From positions 746,039-810,038 of the forward strand of contig VWZS01010874.1 in assembly GCA_013397075.1 (NCBI GenBank): a DNA stretch of 64,000 bases, read 5' to 3'. Numbering within the stretch: position 1 is the stretch's first letter; each line of letters opens with the position of its first letter. The position numbers were made by a program, and so were the translations under genes. This document shows positions 50,129 through 61,537 of this stretch, one piece after another. A model generated the notes under the pieces. That model made no database searches. It saw nothing but the letters and a program-made list of their open reading frames with translations, and was not told the origin of the DNA. The stretch comes from Rhabdornis inornatus. Lineage: Eukaryota; Chordata; Aves; Passeriformes; Rhabdornithidae.

Positions 50129-51500
50129 AGCCAGGACCCACACAATCTTTACAGTCCCCAGAGAGCACAGCCTGCACTGGTGGTGGCCTTTAGGGTCCCT
50201 TTAAGCCCCTGCTCAGTCTCCTAATTCTTTGATTTCCTGGTCTTCAAACAACCACTGCCTGGGCAAGGGGAAGCAAATGGTCCCAGCACTTCTAGGCAGA
50301 AAGAAAGGTGATTTAGGCTGGAATCCACAAGTGTTTAGGATCAGGACTGTGCCTTATTAAACTGCGGCCTTATTTAAATGTCTGGAGCTGCTCAGGATGT
50401 TTCTTTTGAGTCAGATACATGCTCAGGATCTGCAGGACCAGCCTTTCATGCTTTACCTTTTAGCATGAATCCTTCCCTTCCTCCCTTCTGTTTTTTCCCC
50501 CTGAGAAAGTGGCTGCGTTCTTTCCTGAGTTAATTGTATCTTTCTGGGTAGGATAAGGCATATCTCATTAGAGGGGGAGAGAGCTTTAATGTGAACTTCA
50601 AGCTGCCTTCTCCATGCTATGGAAAAGAAATCCCTAATCAGCACAGTATATATTTTGTATAATTGCTCTTTGATATTCCCTCTTTGCTTGGTAATTAAAG
50701 TGAAAGAAAATGGTGGTGAACTGTTCCAGTGTGTTTTGCTAGGACAAGAAAAACTAAACCCCCCTTTTGTTTATAAATATAGGGTATTTCAAGGGCCCAG
50801 AGAATCAGTTGTTTTCATAGGCACACTGCTGAAATTTATTATTATTTTCCTTTGGAGCCTGGCATTGAGCACATCTGCAGCTGAGGATCAACTTTGCAGT
50901 GGTGTAAATGGCCACAGCTTGGTGGAGGTCACCCAGCCACAGCCAGGTGACAGCCTTGTGACAGGTGATGCTGTGTGTCTGCTGGGAAGCATGGAAAGGG
51001 CTGCCTCCTGCACTCTATGAGACGCTCAGGCCAATGTAATTTTTTTTGCAATTTTAGAGTAAAATACTCAGTTCTGTTTGGTGAAATATTTTATTTTTCT
51101 TCCAAGAATGAAAATTATAGCAATAAAAAGTAAGCAAAGTGTAAACAGTAGCACAGATCTGCAGCTACTGCTGATTATTTCTAGTGTTCAGGAGACTGTA
51201 TCATGATTTTTTTCCAGTATTGCTCATTCAGAAAAGGCTTGTTTCCTCATCCCATCAGGTTTGTGTATCTGGTTTTGGTTTTTTTCCTATAAACACGTTC
51301 TTGTCAGGGGAGATGCTACATGGGCATCACTTCTCTCAATGGGATCTTCTGCATCACAAGGCTGACACTTGGCATCTATTTGAGATGTGTGAGAATTCCT
51401 TTAGAAGTCTTCCATCACAGAACAAATAGATGAAAATATACTGGTTCAGCTAAGGAAAATTAATTGTAATATGATGTGAGAGTTACCCAAGGTGTTAGTT
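50129..51500. other. Intergenic DNA
   Basis: Complex sequence at 50,340-50,640 (TGCCTTATTAAACTGCGGCC, GGCATATCTCATTAGAGG, GCTTTAATGTGAACTTC) might be regulatory. The rest shows nothing specific. Confidence 0.4.
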
Positions 51501-51548
51501 CATGTCCATGTCCATGTCCATGTCCATGTCCATGTCCATGTCCATGTA
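51501..51548. repeat. CATGTC hexamer microsatellite, eight units
   Basis: Seven perfect CATGTC units and a final CATGTA. Length is a multiple of three, so frames stay open (Val-His or Met-Asp repeats), which is not coding evidence. Confidence 0.98.
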
Positions 51549-54500
51549 TTCCCAGCCCACAGAGCCAGAGCAGCGCAGCACAAGGCTGTCCTCTGCCTGC
51601 TGATGGTGACACCTCTGTCCAGCACACCCTGGGCATGTCCTCCCCAGAGCCCAGTGCTGAGCCAGCAGGGCATGCTGCCTTGTTCCATCACACCTTTGTT
51701 GTGATGACATCAGATCCCATCATTGCCCTCTGGAAAAGACCCAGGAGGGCATTCAGAGCTGCTGATCACACAGGGGAACCAGGGTAACTAGCTGCTGACA
51801 GATTTACAGGTTTTAGTCCAATTAAAGTGCTGTTTATTGCCTTTAGAAGGGGCCTGTTTGTTTCTAATTTTAGAAGTCAGTTTGGGAAGTGACTACCTTG
51901 GCAGCAAGTTGTGAGTATGGCACCTGAAATTTTCCAGTAGCACTACTGTTGTTATTAATTAATGAGTATTATTAATAACTGTTTGGTCTTGGACATCATT
52001 CTTACATGGCAGGGCAGGAATTCAGGACTCAGAGAACAACAACAGAATTACTTTTGCTGTGAAAGTGCTCAGCTTTGCTTCTCCCATCACAAATTACATC
52101 TGCTTTGACCAGGACTAGATTTGACTCCAGTTTTTCCAGACACAGCCTCTTGCTTTCCACCTTTCCTTCCTGCCAGTCTTCTCAGCTTTATGATCAGCAT
52201 GGCAGTAGCCATCACCTCCAAAGGTGATGTTCAGATCAGGAGCAGCCAGCACTGGTTTGGGACATGCAGTTGGTATCTGAACCTGTGGCTCCTTTTCCTT
52301 GCACACCTTCTCTTCTGATTGCTCAAATTCATACATTTCATTTATTCACATTAAAGAAGGGAAGAAGTTTCAAGCTAAAAAAATGGTGCATTAGTGTAAA
52401 TGATCATGTCTATTTCTGGCCAGCAGTAATGGCAACTTTGGATAAATAAGAATTGCAGAAATAACAAATCTTGTTTGAGAATGAAACTAGAGCTGGAATT
52501 GGGATGAATTAGTTCTGTTCACAAGTTGGTGCAGTTTTGATGTGTGATTGTGGGAAAGCCACTTGGATGTCAGCTTTCCTACTATCTAGAAAACCTGGAA
52601 TGAGAAATGTTATGTTATAAATGTTATAAAACTTGCCCATTTATTTGTGAGGTACTCTCAGAGCCTTTGGTGAAAGGTGCTGAATAGCTGCACGCCTCCC
52701 TGTGGTTTATTAAACACACATTGATCACAATTCACCCAAGGCAATGACATGTTTTCAACAGGAGGAGACCCAACCCAAACACGGGATCCTCACGTTTCCA
52801 GACCTTGGAGAGGTCCATGTGCTGAACTCAGACCCAAAGCTGGCGTTGTTGCAGAAAGAAGAATGAAAACCACAAGTCTCTGTGCAAGCCTTGAAGCCTC
52901 AAGGAGAAGACAGGGGCTTAACCCCATCTCCTGCCTGGTGGTTCTTAATCCCCTGTAGGAATGTGACATTCCAGAAAAGCTCTTCTTGGGGTGATAAAGG
53001 GTTCATTGCCAGAACCCAATGAGATGTGCCTTTCCATCTTCCCTGAATCATATGTGATAATACTTTAGCTGGGTTCTGAAAGCATAAGGAAAAAAAAAAA
53101 GATGAAAGGGAACTTGAATCAACACTATCTCCTGTGATAGCCAGGGCTTTAAAAATGCCTAAAGATCTCTTTGACTGCATGCTGTTGGGGCCATATGCCA
53201 TCCTTTTATTACTTATCCATGTATTGGAGAGGTCACCGATGTTCTGTTGAAAAAATATTTTTCTTTTGGCCAAATCCAGGGGTATTTTTAGCAGAAAAAT
53301 AAAAGGCTGAAATTATTATTATTTTTTTCCTTAAATGATTCCTTCCTCCCCCGCACAGAGAAAAGAAGATATTTTATGAGAAAATTTTGAGCTAACTAGA
53401 ATATAAATATCTGCTGAAATATATTTCAAGTCAACTTTTTGCCTACGGCTATTCTTTTTGTCTAACATACTCCTTAGGAACCTTTCTTCTGTAAACAGAA
53501 TTATTACTAAAAATATAGAAGAGAGTGAGAATGCCAGAAGGGGGAAATGTAAATTCACCATTTTCTTTTATCCTAGCCAGATCACTTCATTGGGCTAATA
53601 GCCAGGAAGGCTCAAATATGAATGGATCCTGCACAGACCACAGCAGATGGAAAAGATCTGAGTTGGGCAAAAAGCTCTTTGTTGGGAGCTGTACTTTTGG
53701 GTGAAATAATTTCAGAAAGGTAGAGCACTATGCAAAGGAGCACCTCCATCCTTGGGACACATTTTTGTGCTGTTTCAAAGGAAAAGTTGTGAATTCTTGC
53801 TTTTGTTGTCATGGATGTATATTCCTTCTAGCTCTCTGAAAAACTTCCTTCTCCAGTGAGGTTGGGTTTGTGCTATCAAGGGAAGTTCCTCAGCTGCAGA
53901 GAGGTATCTGCCCCTGCCCTCCCTGCTGGCTGATTTTAGACCAGGTCTGTATGGACCTGGCACCTTTCTCACATTTAGATGGGCAGGAGGAAGGGGGAGG
54001 CAGCAGAGATGGAGAAACAGGGTGAATCTTACTTTCAAGTACCTCTAAGCTCCCTCTGATGAGTTATTGCTTTTACAGCCCTGGAAAGGAATTAATTAGA
54101 TGATCCATGACATCAGGTTTCTTTGGGATTTCAGTGCAAGAGTCCTGTGGATTTTTAACTGGAGCTCAATGGAAAAAAATGTTCCTATGCATCAGGAAGA
54201 ATAACTCTTGGGCAAGTGAATAGACTCACTATTTTACACTATTTTCTGTCCTGTTCTGTTGTGCTGCCACTGAGATGCCTCAGTGCCCTCTTGATAGCAG
54301 GGGAAGTCAACACCCCATTTTCTAGGAGCAGAGGAAAGAACTGTTCCAGCAGCAGCAATTCACAGTCCCAACAGGAATGCAGCACTTAGGTCTGGTAGGT
54401 AATGGAGCATATTTTCAGAACACCTCATGCCCAATGGTGTTTTGGGGAGAATCCACTATCTGGGCATGGCATTAATGCAAAAAGTCTGTGTCATGCTCAT

Positions 54501-57500
54501 GGTTAAACTGGAAGAATTCTGTTTCCCACACACCCTGACATGGGCTAAGATCCCAAACTGAATCCCTTTGTAATACCCAGTGGACAAAGGTGATCCCAGA
54601 GGCTGCTAACACACTGAGCCTCTGCAGTAAAGAACTTTTAACTAAAATCCAGGCTCCTTTTCCTGCTCAAAAACAGTGTAACTGAAAATACAAAAGAGTT
54701 ACAGCTCATAGAAATCACTTAAATCTGCAGCTGATACTTCTGAGCCTTGCTGGGCATCTCTTAATACGACACAAATCCTGCTGTCAGGTAACTGTGGGCA
54801 CAGAGCTGTCCCTGTCTAAACCAAATCTGGATTAGATACTAGTTCTTGTGTTAAATACTTAGGAGCATTGCTTATCCAAGTCTCTCCACAACCCTCAAGA
54901 AGCAAAAAAACAAACCTGTTTCTGTGTCTCTTTTATCAAAGGGACTACCTGGACAGCCAGGAATTCAAGAGAGGGAAGCATCTCTCGGTGGGGTGATCAA
55001 GCAGTGGCCCCTGCATTGGAAATGAAGTTTACAAATTCTTGAGCTCTTATGTCAGATGAAATACCTGACTCAGCTGGCTTTCCTGGCTGGCCAAGGTGCC
55101 TGTGCTGATTTGTTTCAAATATCAAGTGCCAAACAATGTTAATATGTAAAAAGGTTCAGCTTACATTCATGCTGTGTTGTCTAGTGAGCTGGAAATGTGG
55201 GAAGGTTTCCGAGTGAGGTAGAAATTGAAATTTTTTTATACATAGAAAAAACTCATCTTTCGAGAGAAAGACCAAGATCTGACCAAATGGGAGGTGCACT
55301 GTCTTTAGCCAGATTCAGCAGAAATTAATGAAAGCTGGCTTAAAAGGCTCAAAACTACAATGTGATTCTATACCTTTCCTTTTTACCCAGATGCTGTCCA
55401 CCTTCTCAAGCATCTTTCACTGCCTCCCCTTTGTCTAAAAGAGAGAAATGTAGCTCTGTGTACCATGGCCTGTTGGATGTCTCAGGCACTGTGGACTGAA
55501 AGGAAAGCTTTATTATTTTTCTTCCTTTTTTTTTATTTGAATATTAAATGCCAGGGAGATTGGTAAAGATTTCAGAAAAACAAATTGACATTTGGCCTAG
55601 TAAAACATTGTACACAGTTTTTCCTTTCTGCTTTGACTTGGCAGAAGAGTGCATGAAAGCTCAAAGAAGAAATATTCCATTTTTCCTGGAGGGATGCAAG
55701 AACCTATTAGCATGCAGTGCTGGAGCACAATATCCTGATATGCCCTTAAAAACTGACACAAAAATGTGAGATCTGTACATTAAAATTAAATTCAGAAATC
55801 ACAAATGTTGTGGTGGTAGCAGCTCTTCTGAGCAAGATTTATTGTTGTCGGCTCTCACAGTTTTTCCATGTCATATACAACACTTCTCTTTAAAGCTCCA
55901 TCTGAGGAAGCATACAATCAAAAGAAAGTCTTAGATTTTTGTTTTTAAAGGAGTTTTGAGGCTTTTTGAGAGAGATATCTTTCAAAATGGTAAAAATGCA
56001 CCCTTCAGAAGGGAAATTAAGGCAGAGCCACAAATGCAATGCTTTAATTATTAAGCTAATCACACGTGTTTGTGGATTTCACTCTTTTCTCTTTAAAACA
56101 TTTTGGTATTGGCAGCCTGAAAAAACTGCCTCTCAGCTTTTTGATTTGGGTCCATGTGGTGGATTAACAAATCTCCCCACCCCTTTGCATCCTGGTTTCT
56201 CCACCCCAAGAGCTGAGTTGGCCCCCAGGCCAGTTTTTAGCTCTCCCTCCAGATGACAGCTCAGAGTTCCCCTGGTGTGATGTCCCTGAGCTCAGTGCCC
56301 TCTGCTCCATCCCAGTCCCTCAGCACAACACCCTGGGTGATGCCACCATTCTCCACCTACTAAATAATGGGGATGAGCTAACGGGAAATTAACGTTCCCT
56401 CGGTACCTTCCAAGAGAGGATGTCTGGATCTGCCTGCAAGCAGTCATTCCCTGCTGTTAAAAAAGCTGGGCTTCTGCAGGAGCTGTAAACTGACATTTTA
56501 TCAACCTAATAACTCAGAGGGTCAAAGCCTCCCATGATGGCTCTCAGCAAATTTCTGCGGGGGGAAAGAGAATAAAATTAATGTTACTATTGAAATAAAT
56601 GACAGAAGGCATTGTGGTTTTATTCCCTAAAATCATCCACTTCTCAGCCTACTGGGCACTGCCAGTTTGCCATGAAGCAGATGGCTGCCATTTTGCAGGG
56701 CTTTGGCTCTGTAAGTTGATGATACAGTTTTTTAACAAGCTTCAGACACAGCATTAGCCAGGGCAGAACCCTGGAAGATGATAAAAGGCTTGGAGTAAAA
56801 AAAATGTTGGTAATTTCAACCTGCATAGCTGGAAATGGGCCAGTGCCATGGCTTTGGCAAGATCTGTGGCTCTTTAATTTGGGAGCAGGAGTGGAAATTA
56901 CAGCAGCAGTGAGAAAGAAGCCAAATGGATGTAAAGGAACTGAGCTGTTCTTCCTGGAAAATAGTAACGATTGAAAAAATGAAGGTCCCTCCCCTCAGCA
57001 CAGACAAGCAAAGCCAAGGAGTGCAGGAGTGGGGATTGCAGTGAGAGATGGAGATTTGCTTGATCAGTTCCCAAAGGACTGGGCAGAAGAGACCCTGAAT
57101 GCAGCCCTTGAGAAGGGAATACAAGGCACCACAGATGAGCTGCTCCAGCTGCATTCCAGGGCTGTGAAAGCCAGTCCTGGTGTCTGCCCAGCTGAAGTGC
57201 CCAGTCAATAGAGGACACCACACTGGAGCATCTGCCACACGTGTTTGGTTCTACATTAAAAATAGGGCACAGGCAGGAGTGTCAGAAGAAAAACTGCTTT
57301 CACTACTGTCTGCACTGAGTGAGTGTGTAAACAGCTACTGGAACCCAGCAGAGGAAGGCTGTCAGCCTGGCAGAAGCTCGGTCAGATTTTCAGCTGATGT
57401 AAATCAGGAGGACTCCGTTATTAGCACTGAACTGGCTCACAACAGCTGAGGCTCTAGCTGAGCCACTGAAGTGGTAAATAGTGCTGACAGCAAGTTGTGG

Positions 57501-58500
57501 CTTCAACAACCTTAAATGAACTCCATTAAGTGCTCGTTTCTGAAGAGAATGTTGTTGAAACCTGGAAAAAAGACTTTCAAAGGTTTAACATATTTGTCTG
57601 TTGTAGAGGGTTTTATTTTGAAACCAGATGCACTGAGCAGCTCAGCATTGCTCCACATGGCAGGAGAGGCAGCATAGCAAGGATGGATCCTGCTCTCTCC
57701 TTCCTGCTGAAATTGGAAGTAGCCTCTGCAGAGTCAATGTCATCACATTAGTGTCAGCAGGACCAGAGGTAGGGCAAGTGTGAGTAGTTCCTTCCAGGGA
57801 GATGGAGACGATGACAGTCTAAAACCTATCTGAATAATTGAAAAATGTTGGTGATGTTGCATTCTTGGAAGTAAAACTGGCACACGTTCCACAGAAAACT
57901 CAAAGTAGCTGAAACAATTGATCATGACAAGGTTGAGTGTAGAAATGAAACAGGCTCTGTGGGTTTGAACGACTCATAGGCAGTAAAAGCCAGAATGGGC
58001 AGGGGCAGAATCAGGCAGCAAAAATCTGGAGAGAACAACTTAGGCTGAAGTTCGCCACATGAATCAGGCAGAGGAGAGCTCAGGAGGTGGGGCTGACCAT
58101 GCCAGGAGCAGGGATTGGGCTTCATGCAAGAGATCATCCCAAGAGACTGATGTGCCACAGAAGTCACAGCACCAAAAGCAAGCACTGGCCTCAGGTTAGA
58201 GTTAGCAAAGGGATTTCTCTGCCTTGGTTTTTCAAGTACTGGGTTAAGATGTGCCTGCATCACGTTTTTAAAGGAGTGTATGTCACTGCAGCTGTGCTGA
58301 GGGAAGAGTGGTGCTGGTGTTCCTAACCCTGGCACTGGGGTTGTCAGTGCTGCTCAGGGAGCAGTGGAGAGTTTTTGGGTAAAGCAGCCACTCCCTGGAG
58401 TAGCCAGGTGAAAGCAGGGTGGTGAGAACAGAGTGAACACATCCACTTCCAGGTGAGGCTCAACCTCCTCCTCATAACCAGCAGCTCCAGAGGAGGCATT
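51549..58500. other. AT-rich intergenic DNA
   Basis: No gene, CR1 copy or tRNA recognised over 7 kb. Two complex stretches might be regulatory: 55,990-56,085 (GCTTTAATTATTAAGCTAAT) and 56,370-56,640 (GGGAAATTAACGTTCCC, a near-perfect palindrome, and TTTTATCAACCTAATAACTC). Both are low-confidence impressions. Confidence 0.45.
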
Positions 58501-58596
58501 TTGGTTTAGGGGATGCAGTAGCAGTGCTGGGTGAATGGTTGGACCCTGGATGATTTGAAGGTCCCTTCCAACCTTGATGATCCTATGGTTCTATGT
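58501..58596 (+). mobile_element. CR1 LINE 3' fragment
   Basis: Plus-sense end: GCAGTGCTGGGTGAATGGTT, TTTGAAGGTCCCTTCCAACC and CTATGGTTCTATG at the terminus. Only about 95 bp are recognisable. Confidence 0.92.
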
Positions 58597-58980
58597 AAAT
58601 ATTTTTCACAAGTCAGGCAGCAGAATGTGAATTGGCTTCTAGTGCCCTACTTGACTCTGGTGCTGGTTCATTCAAAAGCCACAGCCTTTAAGAGAGACAC
58701 TGAAAAAGAATCTGGCTGCCTGGAACCACAATAGAGTGAATGGACATGTTCCATCCTAGCTCCTCACTAGCCCACATTCAATTCCTTGGCCAGATCCAGC
58801 AAAGGACAGAGGCATCTCCAAGAAGAATTTCAATAGAATTCCAGAGAATTACAATGGAATTACACAACAGCACAGAAGATATAATTTATTGGTTATTATG
58901 GCTTGTATTTTGTGTATTCCAAAAAAACTCAGCTGAGTGTAAATATTCCAAAAGCCATTGGAGTTCATTCCCTCTCTGAG
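58597..58980. other. Intergenic spacer
   Basis: Nothing specific. A run of AGAATTTCAATAGAATTCCA-type sequence near 58,824-58,862 is mildly repetitive. Confidence 0.5.
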
Positions 58981-59033
58981 AAAAAAAAAAACCACCCAAA
59001 ACCCCAAAATCCCCAAAACCCACAAAACCCAAA
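58981..59033 (-). repeat. A/C-rich tract, G-quadruplex potential on minus strand
   Basis: Eleven A are followed by CCACCCAAAACCCCAAAATC and CCCAAAACCCACAAAACCC. On the minus strand this is five G-runs of three or four separated by short T-rich loops, which fits a G-quadruplex. It resembles a decayed poly(A)-linked simple repeat, not a vertebrate telomere repeat. Confidence 0.8.
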
Positions 59034-61107
59034 CAGGCACATATAAAACTCTACTCAGTGTATTGTTGTTTATTCATTCCACAACCCTTTAAAAGCCAGT
59101 GACACACAGATGTGTGAGCAACAAATTGTTCTTATCTCAGAGAGGTTTCACTGAAGAGTCAGGCTGGAGCAAACACAAACCATCAGCTAGAGGAAAGAAC
59201 AGGTGATAGAAGAGGTTTTGCTAAGACTGCAGGATCTGAGGGTTTTTATCACTGTTTTTTCTCTCTTTCTGCCATTCCCAGCACAGTTGTGGCCCTCGGC
59301 TCTAAGGCTTGACTACAGTAGAAACTATAAACACCAACAACACAATAAGGTCTAAGATATTTTAAGGTTGGTTGTCTGGAGGAAACCATTAGGCATCCAT
59401 CATGTGGCAGTGTGAACACAAGCTCTGTCTCAAACTAGGAGGTTTTTTGGTGAGTTCTCAAAACTTTTCAACTCAAATATGCAGTTAAAATAGCATGCCA
59501 GTTATCTCTGCGTTGTTGATGCTGTTTTTCACACTACAGGCATATTTATTACTGGGGAATCTTAAATACATTTCATTTTTTTATCCCGGTTTACACTGTA
59601 TAAAGACAGAGACGTTTCTTTGATTATGAAAGCCTGGTTTGGTTTGGTTTTGTTCCCCCCTCCCGATCTCTTGTTGACATGAATAGCCTTTGTCTTTTCT
59701 TTTCCCATGTTGCTGGAGGATGGTAACAAAACCATTAATGGATTTGGACCAGCAACACCACTTAAAGACTGTGAGGGGGGAAAGAAAGTCTCATTCTTCA
59801 CTACTGAAGTCTCATACTAATTCACCAGTTAATCCATGGCACCAACTTTGCTGCCAACAGATGCAGGGATTCCAGACACAAATGATCCACTAAAGGGTAA
59901 AAAGTCTTTAAGCTGATCAAACGAGAACAAAGCATAAATCATCTCATGTAGATTCCCATATCAGATCCCAGCAAAGATCTTTGCCTTACTGTCATGTAGC
60001 AAAGACTATCATATGAGTATGCATTGCACAGAAAAATATCTTTATCTCCCTGTAGGCAGGTACTGCAGCTAAATTATTTGTGGTCATTTTCAGTGAATAA
60101 GAAATCATAAAAAAAGATCCTGGCAATCAAATAGAAAATTGTAGGTTTTTAGTGAGCCTCTAAATGTAGATGTCCAGCATCCTGTTAAAACCATGCAACA
60201 AAATAATAAAAATATCAGTTACAAGCTGCATGGGTAATCAGTACTGAAATGTGACAGCTTTTAATGAGGGGATATTTTAAAAAGCCTTGGGAGAAGAAAA
60301 AAAAGAAAGGAAAGAAAGAAAGAGGGTTTAATTGCAAGAGCAATATTTGGTACTTATAAGTTGAAACAAATTTTGAAATCCAGCTTCCCAAAAGCAAGCA
60401 TGTCAGAGTTAGGCTGCTTTTAAGCATCAGAGTTTGTAGCACTTAGATTACCATTGAGATACAGGACCTGTTTATTCAAGTGAATTCATGTGGTTTAGTG
60501 TACTTTCTGTGCTCAAAGTGCAATAAGGAGAATGAAATACCCCATTCAGAGAATTCCATTCAGACCTATGGCACAGCACCTGCAAACAAAACCTTCCTGA
60601 CCACAAACTCTCAACAAACCCAACAGCCACCCTAAAGCTATTACAGTGCAGAACCATTTCCCCAAATTTGAATGGTTCCAGAGAAGATAAAAACATCCAA
60701 GCCAACTGTAATTTTGCATTAAATTTCCCTTAGCCAATGTGTATTATCGCCATACTAGCCTATGTTTTGGGTTTTTTTAACCAGTTTTGTACAACTCTGA
60801 ATCTGCATCTACAGCTGCAGCACATCCTGCACTGCACACAGGATGTTGGGGTGATGGATTGGGCTGGAGCTCTTGTTCCCTCCCTGTCTGTCTTGTTCTG
60901 CATGCCACAGGAGCAGCTGGCACGTGGGGGCTTGCTATTGCTGAATGGGCACTGTGGAGCAGCTGGGATGGAAACAGGGCTGTTCTTGCCATTCAGTCAG
61001 CTCCTCAGGAGCAGTGCTTTGGTGCCTGAGTGCCTGAGACACACCTGCTTCTTGAGTGCTGCTTTTTCTTTCATGTGACGCCATGTGACAGCTCCCTCTC
61101 ATGAGAT
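59034..61107. other. AT-rich intergenic DNA
   Basis: No gene recognised. A short AAAG microsatellite occurs at 60,296-60,322. Confidence 0.5.
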
Positions 61108-61537
61108 TTCACAGACTCACAGAATCACTCAGCTGGAAGAGACCTCCAAGATCATCGATCCAACCCATGCCCTAACACCTCAACTAGACCAGGGCATCGA
61201 GTGCCACATCCAGTCTTTTTTTAATACATTCAGAGATGGTGACTCCACCACGTCCCCAGGCAGACAATTCCTGTACTTCTTCACTCCTTACATAAAAAGC
61301 TCTTTTCTAATATCAAAACTATATTTCCCTTGGTGCAGCTTGAGACTGTGTCCTCTCATTCTGTCAGTGCTGCTGGAGAAGGAGACCAACTCCCCCCTTC
61401 CTATCACTCTCTACAACTCCCTGAAAGGTGGTTATAAGGTCACCCTTGAGTCTCCTTTTCTCCAGGCTAAACAACCCAGCTCCCTCAGCTGCTCCTCACA
61501 GGGTTTGTGCTCCAAGCCCCTCACCAGCTCTAACTTG
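61108..61537 (-). mobile_element. CR1 LINE 3' fragment, longest copy
   Basis: The plus strand has CACAGACTCACAGAATCACT, AGCTGGAAGAGACCTCCAAG, AACTAGACCAGGGCATCGAG, GACTGTGTCCTCTCATTCTG and TCTCCAGGCTAAACAACCCA in the usual reverse-complement CR1 order. About 430 bp, 5'-truncated. The plus-strand 153-codon frame over it is antisense to CR1 and not a gene. Confidence 0.95.

Noticed and set aside
58981..59033. Interstitial telomere repeat
   Set aside because: The units are CCCCAAAA-like, not CCCTAA, so it is a simple A/C-rich tract.
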